Assembly (NCBI GenBank): GCA_017535725.1
Contig: JAFXTO010000028.1
Coordinates: 1 to 40,891 of the forward strand
Length of the DNA stretch: 40,891 nucleotides
From: Bacteroidaceae bacterium
Lineage (GTDB): Bacteria; Bacteroidota; Bacteroidia; Bacteroidales; Bacteroidaceae
Direction: 5' to 3'
Below the pieces are notes generated by a model. The model had not been told where the DNA came from, made no database searches, and worked only from the letters and a program-made list of their open reading frames with translations. Numbering within the stretch: the stretch's first letter is position 1; every line of letters begins with the position of its first letter. Positions 1-7,181 of the stretch are shown one piece after another. Both the position numbers and the translations under genes were made by a program.

Positions 1-444
1 AAATTCGTCCATTGACAACGGACGAATTACCTCCAGAGACATTAGATGCCTTTCTTGCCGTTGGTTTTACGAACCATTATGAGATACTGGCCCAAAAGAA
101 GGATGTAGAGCAACGATTGTTCTATATCGTGAATTGTGCCATTGGATTTTGGAATGGCGACAAGTTGAAATATTATATGAAGGACGATTTGTTTGGAAAG
201 CGTGGCAACTGCCCAATAACTTTGCAAGAACCATTGCAAATGTGGATTTGCGCAGTAAGGCTTTACGCTCGTTCAAGGACGAATATCTGCTTGATTTTGT
301 GAACATTGAAGATCCTGACGAGACAGATGAACGTGTAATAGAGCAGCAGATTGTTCACAATATCAAGAACTTCATCATGGCTTTGGGTAGTGATTTCTCG
401 TTTATGGGTAATCAGTATCGTCTTGTTGTTTCTGAAAAAGAGAA
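1..444 (+). pseudogene. Remnant of a YhcG/DUF1016-type nuclease, frameshifted and truncated
   Basis: The first frame, open from the window edge, reads FTNHYEIL, DVEQRLFYIVNCAIGFWN and KDDLFGKRG. Near base 205 the recognisable homology moves to another frame, continuing LPNNFARTIANVDLRS, FKDEYLLDFVNIED and then MGNQYRLVV. This order (paired N-terminal helices, a 'yvLDFL'-like stretch, then 'F..G.QYRL.V') matches the DUF1016/YhcG family, whose C-terminal half is a PD-(D/E)XK nuclease fold. Homology stops just after QYRLVV, so most of the nuclease domain is missing, and the 5' end lies outside the window. A one-base deletion or two-base insertion plus a 3' truncation would explain what is seen. 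Family members are often linked to defence or restriction islands. This copy is almost certainly non-functional. Confidence 0.6.
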
Positions 445-484
445 ATCTAATTATCTAATTTTCAAAATATCTAATTATCAGAAT

Positions 485-676
485 ATGAAAAAAGAATATA
501 TAGCTCCCCTTGTGACTATCGTTAAACTCTCTAATAGGAACATGATTGCAAGTTCCATCATAAGCACTAGTGGTGTCGAAGATCTTGGTGTCGGTGGTTA
601 TACCGAAGGAGTCGTGTCCGAAGGTGCAGCCAAGGCCAACAACTACTCTGTCTGGGACGAAGACTGGTCAGACTAA
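485..676 (+). CDS. Small hypothetical protein of the Prevotella MKKxYIxP type
   Basis: A 63-residue ORF starts MKKEYIAP, has a central MIASS stretch, then a Gly/Ser/Asp-rich segment, and ends in VWDEDWSD. Many Prevotella and Bacteroides genomes carry short proteins with this plan (MKK.Y..P start, a hydrophobic 'M(L/I)A.S' centre, acidic tail); their function is unknown to me. It reads in the same frame as the degenerate nuclease remnant upstream, so a fused 180-residue ORF exists, but the internal ATG at 485 is the plausible start because similarity to the nuclease ends before it. No signal peptide or membrane segment is obvious. The call rests on recognising the protein type, not on any domain. 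Confidence 0.5.
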   Translation: MKKEYIAPLVTIVKLSNRNMIASSIISTSGVEDLGVGGYTEGVVSEGAAKANNYSVWDEDWSD

Positions 677-851
677 TAAGTATCATACATGTATTTTGGG
701 AATAACATTCATTTGTTAGTTTAGTTTGTTGTTAGTTACGCCTTCATTTGAACCTTCTCGATGGTTGAATCTTCTCATCTATCATCATCGCATCACTGTT
801 CTTCAGGGCAGAACTATATAAAAATACGTATTTGGAAGATTCTTACTACCA

Positions 852-988
852 TTTGACAGGATTCTGAAAGGATAATCTCGATTTTTTTCGTACCTTTGCA
901 AAAATTTTGCGAAGATGGGCTGCACCTCAGCAATGTGAGCGAGCTCGATTGCATTCGGTTTGCACCATCATTGCAGCAGTTTTCAGAA
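852..988 (+). promoter_or_regulatory. Promoter plus leader block, copy 1 (ahead of GH43)
   Basis: This block is nearly identical to 14820-14957. Both begin with TTTGACAG, have TACCTTTG (a Bacteroidetes -7 box, here 891-898) 38 bases after the TTGACA, and continue into about 90 bases of leader. The leader holds GGGCTGCACCTCAG, a CTCA-6 nt-TGAG hairpin, the palindrome CGAGCTCG, and ATTGCATTCGGTTTGCACC. It ends about 20 bases before the ATG at 1010. The hairpin loop differs between copies (GCAATG here, GTAATC in the other) while the stem is kept. It probably provides the transcription start and a structured 5' UTR. The gap 677-851 before it shows nothing recognisable. Confidence 0.75.
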
Positions 989-1009
989 ACATTTACGTAA
1001 AAGAGTATA

Positions 1010-2074
1010 ATGAAAAGAATGTTCCTGCTGGCGATGCTTGCCGCCATACTCCTTCCCTTCGGGATGCAAGCAAAGAAACGAGTGCCTGCCGAAAAGGAGA
1101 TGGCGGGTTACTTGATGGTTTATCACAAGGATCAGGACCACGGGCTGCACATGGCCGTCAGCAGCGACGGCTACACATGGACGGCGTTGAATGATGACAA
1201 GCCAGTTATCGACGGCGACTCCATCGCCGTTCAGCACGGAATCCGCGACCCGCATATCTTCCGTGGCCCCGACGGAGGGTTCTATCTCTCCATGACCGAC
1301 CTGCACGTCTTCGGTCTGCGCGACGGCAAACGAGACACCGAATGGGAGCGCGACGGTGCCCGATACGGCTGGGGCAACAACCGCGGCTTGGTATTGATGA
1401 AGAGCTTCGACCTCATCCATTGGACACGCACGAACCTCGACTTTTCCACCTTGCCCCCGCAGGAAGACATGAACTGGACGGAGGTAGGGTGCGTGTGGGC
1501 ACCGGAGACGGTGTTCGATGAAGAGACGGGTCAGCTGATGGTTCACTTCACCACCCGCGAGGGCAATGGTATGAACCGCATCTACTATGCCTACGTGAAT
1601 AACGAATACAATGCCTTGACCTCACAGCCGCAGTTACTGGTCGAGGCTCCGAATCGAGCCTACAACATTATCGACTCGGACATCATCAAGGTCGCCGACA
1701 CCTATCACCTCTTCTATGTGAGTCATGAAAATGGTGCTGCACCCAAGCACGCTACAGCCCAGAAGATAACTGGTCCCTATCGCTTCGATGATACCTATCA
1801 GGACGGTGAGCGTCGTGCACATGAGGCACCTAATTGCTGGAAGCGGATAGGAAGCGACACCTACGTCGTCATGTTCGACAACTACAGCTTCCGCCCCATG
1901 AACTTCGGCTTCGTGGAGACCCGCGACTTCTTCACCTATCACCCTATCGGCTACTTTGACGCTCCAGGCTCACCCATGAAGCGCACGAACTTCAGCGAAC
2001 AGAAGCACGGTGCCGTCACTTATATCACGAAAGAAGAGCTGAAGCGGCTGGTTGGCTACTTCGGTGTGCGGTAG
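1010..2074 (+). CDS. Secreted GH43-family glycosidase, single domain
   Basis: A 354-residue protein with a signal peptide (MKRMFLLAMLAAILLPFGMQA) followed by one five-bladed beta-propeller of the GH43/clan F type. The likely catalytic triad is the Asp in GIRDPHIFRG, the Asp in DSDIIKV (pKa modulator) and the Glu in HEAPNCWK (general acid). GH43 enzymes are usually alpha-L-arabinofuranosidases, beta-xylosidases or endo-arabinanases acting outside the cytoplasm. It resembles the N-terminal half of the double GH43 at 16853-19123 (shared GYL..Y, AL, GIRDPHI, GWG.N.G.VL.KS.DL..WT). It is transcribed alone from the conserved promoter/leader block. Its last 19 bases overlap the end of the convergent regulator gene. 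The exact subfamily and substrate are not resolved. Confidence 0.88.
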   Translation: MKRMFLLAMLAAILLPFGMQAKKRVPAEKEMAGYLMVYHKDQDHGLHMAVSSDGYTWTALNDDKPVIDGDSIAVQHGIRDPHIFRGPDGGFYLSMTDLHVFGLRDGKRDTEWERDGARYGWGNNRGLVLMKSFDLIHWTRTNLDFSTLPPQEDMNWTEVGCVWAPETVFDEETGQLMVHFTTREGNGMNRIYYAYVNNEYNALTSQPQLLVEAPNRAYNIIDSDIIKVADTYHLFYVSHENGAAPKHATAQKITGPYRFDDTYQDGERRAHEAPNCWKRIGSDTYVVMFDNYSFRPMNFGFVETRDFFTYHPIGYFDAPGSPMKRTNFSEQKHGAVTYITKEELKRLVGYFGVR

Positions 2075-4134
2075 TCAGATGGTAGGACGCCGAACATCTT
2101 CTTGAAGTTGGAGGAGAAGATGCGTGGTGAGTTGAAGCCGACGCGCTCTGAGATTTCGGTGATGGAGAGTTTTGTGGTGGTAAGGAGTTCTGCGGCACGC
2201 TTGAGGCGGACGTTGCGGATGAAGTCGGCGGGCGAGATGCCGAGCATGTTGCGCAGTTTGCCGTAGAGGTTGGTGCGGCTCAGGGCCACGTCGGAGGCTA
2301 ACTGCTCCACGCCGTAGTTCTCGTCGGTGATATGCGCTTCAATGGCTTTCAGCAGTTTGGCGACTAATACTTCCTCCTCGGGGTTCACGCCAATCTTCTT
2401 CGGGTCAACGTTGGTGCCCACGGCAAACTGGTGGCGGGCTTCTTCGCGCATCTCAAAGAGCTGGTTCACGCGATTGTCGTTCTCGCGCATCAAGGCCGCC
2501 TTCTTTTTCCTTAGATATAGCGTAAGGAAAAAAGCAATAAGAGCACAAAGCAAAAGAGCATACAAGGTTTTTGCCCACCACGTCAGCCAGAACGGGGGAC
2601 GGATGAATACTTGCACGGTCAGGGCTTCACTCCACTCACCATCTGCTGAGGCGGCCTGTGCCTCAAAGATATACTCCCCTGGCGGCAGGGCTTTGTAGTC
2701 GGCCTCGGCAAGACCGATGGTCTCGCTATCTGTGTGCCAGTCTTCCTCCAGTCCACGCAGACGGTAGCGGTAGCGGGTGTGCGAGGGATGGGCATAGTCG
2801 AGGGAAGAAAACTGAAAAGTGAGGTAATTATCGTCAAAATGCAGAGAACGCAGGGGATACAGAGGACACGGTGTAGAGAGCTCTGGCTGGCTGTTCACAA
2901 AGAGGGCTGTGAGCACCGGAGTGAAAGGCATGGAGTCGTCGCTCAACCATTCAGGGTGGAACACCGTTGCTGCCGAACTGTGATGGACAAACACCAGACG
3001 ACTGTCATCCGTCAGGCATGCGGCACGCTCCATCATGGAAACAGGCGGTATTCCATCATCCTCACCATAATTGACCACAGTAGGTGTAATCCTCGAAATG
3101 CCGCACGCCGTTCCTGCCCATAACCGACCGTCGGCATCCAAGACAAGACTGCGGATGCAGTTGTTGGCAAGGCCCTCAATTCTGATAACCTCCCATTTTT
3201 CACTTTTCACTCTTTCTTCAGACTCGCGCTGCTCGAAGAAGCGTTCCTGGGGGCCGAGCGCACTTTTCACTTGAAACAGTCCGTTCTGTGTCCCCACCCA
3301 CAGAGTCCCGTCTCGTCCTCGCAACATGCAGTTATACTTATCTGTATATTCCCCAATGACCTCCGCTGCCGGAAACGCCGCCAGCGTGTCGGCCTCGGTG
3401 TCAAGCAGACAGGCACCGTTTTGCGAATAGAGAACCACCCACGGTTCAGCCAGTACACAGGCTCCTACGATGTTTCGATAGCCATTTAACTGAGGCAAAC
3501 GCTCGTTGAGAGGGTCGAAGCGGTTTGCGTCAGGCAGAAAATAGCCTATCCTATTCAGGCCACGCCTCTGCAACAGCCGTCCGTCACCGAGCCTGACATT
3601 AAATTCTGCAGCCCCTCGGGCAAATCCTATCAAAGGGTCGCCTTCAAGTATTTCCGCCATGTGCCGCTGAGGCGGCGTGTAGGCAATGCCGTTTCCCATC
3701 GTCCCCGTCCAGGTGCCTCCTTGCCAATCGGTGACGGTGGTGGGCGAAAGATGGAACTCACCCAGTGAGTTCAGCCGCCCTTCTATGTCGTAGCGTAATG
3801 AACGTGTGCGCATGTCGAAAAGATATATGCGGTAGAAGTCGCGCAGCCACAGCAGCGAGTCGCCTTGCCACTGATGGCCATAGCCCGCCGAGTCAGCATA
3901 ATGCTCCAGCAGATACGCTTTCCGTCGGTCGCAGGGCACGACAGAGAAACCTGCACCATTACTGATACAAAAGATTCCCTCGCAGTTCACCAGCATCTGG
4001 TGGTTGGGCAGCGCGATAATCTGCCGCACTTCGCCCGTAGGCAATCCGTCCAGAACGCCCCATTGCCGTGTCTGTGCGTCCATTGTCACCCAGCAAAGCA
4101 CCATGCTTATTGTCATCAATATCCTAATTCTCAT
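2056..4134 (-). CDS. HTCS-like one-component regulator: periplasmic propeller, Y_Y_Y domain, TM, AraC HTH
   Basis: About 692 residues. After a signal sequence (MRIRILMTISMVLCWVTMDAQ) come beta-propeller repeats typical of hybrid two-component systems (for example GRDGTLWVGTQNGLF and DADGRLWAGTACGISRI), a Y_Y_Y domain (about 430-495, YRYRLRGLEEDW), one membrane helix (about 520-542), and an AraC/XylS helix-turn-helix over the last 100 residues. The histidine kinase, ATPase and receiver domains of a classical HTCS (usually over 1,300 residues) are absent: only about 45 residues separate membrane and DNA-binding parts. It may act like ToxR/CadC, with sensor and DNA-binding domain in one membrane protein, and probably controls the flanking glycosidase operons. 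A -7 box at 4159-4166 lies downstream of the first in-frame ATG (4161), so I prefer the start at 4134; 4140 and 4143 are alternatives. Confidence 0.85.
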   Translation of the reverse strand: MRIRILMTISMVLCWVTMDAQTRQWGVLDGLPTGEVRQIIALPNHQMLVNCEGIFCISNGAGFSVVPCDRRKAYLLEHYADSAGYGHQWQGDSLLWLRDFYRIYLFDMRTRSLRYDIEGRLNSLGEFHLSPTTVTDWQGGTWTGTMGNGIAYTPPQRHMAEILEGDPLIGFARGAAEFNVRLGDGRLLQRRGLNRIGYFLPDANRFDPLNERLPQLNGYRNIVGACVLAEPWVVLYSQNGACLLDTEADTLAAFPAAEVIGEYTDKYNCMLRGRDGTLWVGTQNGLFQVKSALGPQERFFEQRESEERVKSEKWEVIRIEGLANNCIRSLVLDADGRLWAGTACGISRITPTVVNYGEDDGIPPVSMMERAACLTDDSRLVFVHHSSAATVFHPEWLSDDSMPFTPVLTALFVNSQPELSTPCPLYPLRSLHFDDNYLTFQFSSLDYAHPSHTRYRYRLRGLEEDWHTDSETIGLAEADYKALPPGEYIFEAQAASADGEWSEALTVQVFIRPPFWLTWWAKTLYALLLCALIAFFLTLYLRKKKAALMRENDNRVNQLFEMREEARHQFAVGTNVDPKKIGVNPEEEVLVAKLLKAIEAHITDENYGVEQLASDVALSRTNLYGKLRNMLGISPADFIRNVRLKRAAELLTTTKLSITEISERVGFNSPRIFSSNFKKMFGVLPSDYRTPK

Positions 4135-4158
4135 ACCCATCATATCATTTTGATGGTA

Positions 4159-4166
4159 CAAAGGTA
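4159..4166 (-). promoter_or_regulatory. -7 promoter box for the HTCS-like regulator
   Basis: On the minus strand this reads TACCTTTG, matching TAnnTTTG. Transcription would start near 4152, about 18 bases before the preferred start codon. That excludes the longest ORF start. Confidence 0.6.
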
Positions 4167-4218
4167 CTATATTTTATCAAGAAAACTGCTTGGAACGTTC
4201 AAATTGTATGTCTGAAAT

Positions 4219-4239
4219 GTACAAATTCACCATTTGTAC
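4219..4239. promoter_or_regulatory. Perfect inverted repeat in the divergent regulator/operon intergenic region
   Basis: GTACAAAT, five bases (tcacc), ATTTGTAC. The 8-bp arms match perfectly and lie between the divergent promoters of the regulator (4159-4166) and the lyase operon (4295-4302). Position and symmetry suggest an operator. Whether the AraC-type protein encoded alongside binds it is inference, since AraC-family sites are more often direct repeats. Confidence 0.45.
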
Positions 4240-4294
4240 GCCTTAGACAGCGGAATTGGGACGAAAGAGACACGTGTGTATGCGGTAAAACACC

Positions 4295-4302
4295 TAATTT
4301 TG
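4295..4302 (+). promoter_or_regulatory. -7 promoter box for the five-gene polysaccharide operon
   Basis: TAATTTTG matches TAnnTTTG and is followed by an A-rich leader of about 25 bases to the ATG at 4334. No convincing -33 TTG is seen at the standard spacing. Confidence 0.55.
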
Positions 4303-4333
4303 CAGCAGGAAAACAAAAACAATAAGTAACGTT

Positions 4334-7168
4334 ATGAATAGAATCAAGGCAATCGTTGGGCTGCTCCTGCTGATGGCGGGACAGGTCGTGGCACAGACAA
4401 CCGAGTATGAAAGCAATCGCGGATTCATCCATCCGGGCGGACTGCACACACAAGAGGACTTCGACCGTGTTAAGGCGCAGATTGCTGCAGGTAACAAGAC
4501 GGTAAAGGCCGCCTTTCAGAAGCTGACGTCTTCGGAGTACTCGCAGGCCAGTGTGCAGACTTACCCCACGGAAATCATCGTGCGCGGTGGCGGCAACGGC
4601 GAAAACTATATGAATGCGGCTCGCGGTGCAGCGATGGCCTATCAAAACGCGCTGCGCTGGAAGATTGCTGGCACGAAGGCTAATGCCAACGCTGCTGTGC
4701 GCATACTGATGGCTTGGGCACGCACGACGAAGGGAATTGGCGGCGATTCGAACTATGCCCTTGCGGCCGGACTCTACGGCTACCAGTTTGCGCAGGCCGC
4801 CGAGTTGATGCGTGACTACGAAGGGTGGAGCCGCGAGGACTTTGCTGAGTTCCAGCTCTGGATGCTCAATGTGTGGTACCCCTCGGCAATCGGCTTCCTG
4901 CGTGGACGTAATGGAACGTGGGAGAACGCCGGCAAGTGGTGGCAAGCTCCCGGACACTACTGGAGCAACTGGGGACTCTGTAATGCGCTATGTGTCATTA
5001 GCATCGGCGTATTGTGTGACGATGTTTTCATCTACAATCAGGGCATGTCTTATTTTAAATACGACCAATGCGGCACGTTCAAGGATCCGCGCACGGAGAC
5101 TCCTATTAAGAATGATGGTTTGACAGAATTCCTTGGCAATCTGGTAGTAACGACCTACGAGAGCGAGTTGGAGACGGGTGCATACGGGCTGTTGGGCCAA
5201 CTGAACGAAAGCGGACGCGATGCAGGCCACTCATCAATGTCGCTTGGCGTGGCACTCGACGTAGCAAAGGTGGGCTGGAACCAGGGCGATGACCTCTTCG
5301 CCTACATGGATCACCGCCTCGCTGCGGGCATCGAGTATCTGGCGGCGCAGTCGCTGAGTGTGGAGGGGTTGCCGTGGGTGGATTATATCTATGGCACGAA
5401 CGGATATTACTACACCGACTCGCGTTGCTGGACAATGACCAGCCCAGCCATGGGCGCTCAGATGCGGCCCTACTGGGGCACCGTCATCGGCATTTATGAG
5501 GGCGTGAAGGGCGTGCAGATGCCTTTTGCCGAGCAAGCTTACGCGAATATGGGCATCGACGGTGGCGGTGCGGGTTCGACCAGCGGCGGCTATGACCACT
5601 TGGGCTTCTCCGTGCTGATGAACACACGCGATATACAGCTCTGCCCTGCCGACCAAGTGCCGACGGAACTGCAACCGCAGATGACCTACAGTGGTGCCGT
5701 GAACACAAATCTCATCCCCTCGCTCACGCAGGAGCGGACGCGCAAGCTGGTCAGCGGCAAGACCATCCGCCACAACGAACTGGGCGGGCTGGTCAATACC
5801 TTCACCGTAAACAACAACACCACCGTGCCTGCGGGGCAGACACTGACGCTGCAACCCCAACTGCCCGAGGGTGAGGAGGACACGGGCCGCTGGCTGTGGA
5901 GCACGGGCGAGACTACACGAGAGATCACCGTCGGCACAGACAGCAGCCGCATCTATCGCGTACATTATATCAATAAGAATGGCATTGAGAGCCAGCTGGC
6001 ATTCTTCATAGCCTCCACGGGCGACTGCATCCCCGACGAACTGAGTCCCCGCGTCACCGTGGCCGGCGGCGAGGAACAGCAGACGGCCTCAGTAGATGTG
6101 CTTTACGGCAAGAGCGTGACACTGGGTGTGCAGCCCTCGCGTGGATGGGGAACCTATAAATGGAGCACGGGTGCCACCACGGCCACGCTCACCAAGAACG
6201 TGACGGCGGACGTTCAATATACGCTCGACTTCAAGAATCAGGGCGGTGCCTTGACATCCATCACCTTTGACATCCGTATGTTGCCCGCGTTGCCCTACGT
6301 TAGCCTCGGCACATCAGCGGCACAGGAGGGACGGACGCAGGTGGTGGCCTCACCAGGTCAGAGCGTCACTTTAGGGCTGACGCTGCCTTCGACCGTGAAA
6401 CCCGCGGCTGTGCAGTGGAGCACAGGAGCCACGGATGCCACGCTGACGCTGGATGACGTGCAGACCTCCACCACCTGCACCGCCACCTTCACCCTGCGCA
6501 ATCAGGAATACTCTTTCACCTTCGAGGTCTTTGTCTCTGCCACCGATGCAGCCCCCTTCGAGGACGGCACCTACCTGCTGCGCCACGTGGCCACAGACAC
6601 CTATCTCACCGCCACAGAGAAGGGTCAGCCGGTCACCTTCCAGCCCGCAGGAACAGGTGATGGAGTGCAGCTCTGGCTGGTGCAGCACAACGCCACGGGG
6701 AAGTATGACTTTATAAGCCTGGCCACCGCAGACAGCCTCCACCTGGCCATAAGCGGCAAGCTGGCCGCGTCGGCCTACTATCCCTTTTATCTGGACCAGG
6801 CTGTGGGAAGCACGCACATAGCCCTCTGCACGGGTTCCAACTCTGCCCGCAAATACTGGGATGCCGCTGCCGACGGCACCGTCCTCACTGCCGCTTCTAC
6901 AAAGCTCGATGCCTTCCCTTTCGAGCTGGTGGCCGTGAGTTCCACGGGAATTGAGGAAGTGAGGCCCCTCTCTAACTCCCCCCGTGGGGGGGAGGACTCT
7001 TGGGCAAATGGTCGCTCGGCCCAAGGGGACGCTTCACACTTGAAGAAATGGTATGACCTCAGTGGAAGACAAATCGCCCCCCTTGGGGGGCCACAGAGGG
7101 CTTTGTCATCTTCCGTACTCTCTAAGGGGGTATATATTGTGAACGCCCGGAAGGTAGCTGTCCGTTAA
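4334..7168 (+). CDS. Secreted alginate-lyase-like enzyme with Ig-like repeats, ricin-like domain and T9SS-type tail
   Basis: 944 residues. After a signal peptide (MNRIKAIVGLLLLMAGQVVAQ) comes an alpha-helical toroid resembling the Alginate_lyase (PF05426) group, about residues 30-440. Conserved-looking clusters are HYWSNWGLCNA and NESGRDAGHSSMSLG, the latter like the Arg/His site of such lyases. Then come three Ig-like repeats (each with W.WSTGATT), a beta-trefoil/ricin-like domain (starting near DGTYLLRH, about 740-870), and a C-terminal WYDLSGRQI...KGVYIVNARKVAVR motif typical of Prevotella sorting tails. Probably a polysaccharide lyase or related enzyme on a uronate-containing glycan. It is first in an operon, with the GH43 gene 13 bases downstream. 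Two GC-rich repeat insertions interrupt the linker and the tail itself (6962-7049 and 7075-7131) without breaking the frame. Confidence 0.75.
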   Translation: MNRIKAIVGLLLLMAGQVVAQTTEYESNRGFIHPGGLHTQEDFDRVKAQIAAGNKTVKAAFQKLTSSEYSQASVQTYPTEIIVRGGGNGENYMNAARGAAMAYQNALRWKIAGTKANANAAVRILMAWARTTKGIGGDSNYALAAGLYGYQFAQAAELMRDYEGWSREDFAEFQLWMLNVWYPSAIGFLRGRNGTWENAGKWWQAPGHYWSNWGLCNALCVISIGVLCDDVFIYNQGMSYFKYDQCGTFKDPRTETPIKNDGLTEFLGNLVVTTYESELETGAYGLLGQLNESGRDAGHSSMSLGVALDVAKVGWNQGDDLFAYMDHRLAAGIEYLAAQSLSVEGLPWVDYIYGTNGYYYTDSRCWTMTSPAMGAQMRPYWGTVIGIYEGVKGVQMPFAEQAYANMGIDGGGAGSTSGGYDHLGFSVLMNTRDIQLCPADQVPTELQPQMTYSGAVNTNLIPSLTQERTRKLVSGKTIRHNELGGLVNTFTVNNNTTVPAGQTLTLQPQLPEGEEDTGRWLWSTGETTREITVGTDSSRIYRVHYINKNGIESQLAFFIASTGDCIPDELSPRVTVAGGEEQQTASVDVLYGKSVTLGVQPSRGWGTYKWSTGATTATLTKNVTADVQYTLDFKNQGGALTSITFDIRMLPALPYVSLGTSAAQEGRTQVVASPGQSVTLGLTLPSTVKPAAVQWSTGATDATLTLDDVQTSTTCTATFTLRNQEYSFTFEVFVSATDAAPFEDGTYLLRHVATDTYLTATEKGQPVTFQPAGTGDGVQLWLVQHNATGKYDFISLATADSLHLAISGKLAASAYYPFYLDQAVGSTHIALCTGSNSARKYWDAAADGTVLTAASTKLDAFPFELVAVSSTGIEEVRPLSNSPRGGEDSWANGRSAQGDASHLKKWYDLSGRQIAPLGGPQRALSSSVLSKGVYIVNARKVAVR
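6962..7049. repeat. In-frame composite palindromic repeat in the lyase-like gene
   Basis: The left part is a GC-rich palindrome around CTCCCCCCGTGGGGGGGAG. The right part is a hairpin module: CGCTCG, then GCCCAAGGGG, then ACGCTTCACACTTGAAGA, with TTCA-cact-TGAA at 7033-7044. The same right-hand module recurs near 12139, 14539, 14580 and 16502. It translates as a low-complexity linker (PLSNSPRGGEDSWANG) before the sorting tail. Confidence 0.7.
7075..7131. repeat. In-frame GC-rich palindromic repeat inside the sorting tail
   Basis: The GCCCCCCTTGGGGGGC palindrome is followed by spacer and CTCTCTAAGGGGG. It separates the two halves of the usual tail (DLSGRQI and KGVYIVN), which are contiguous or nearly so in the family. 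Confidence 0.6.
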
Positions 7169-7181
7169 TGCATGATTGGCG

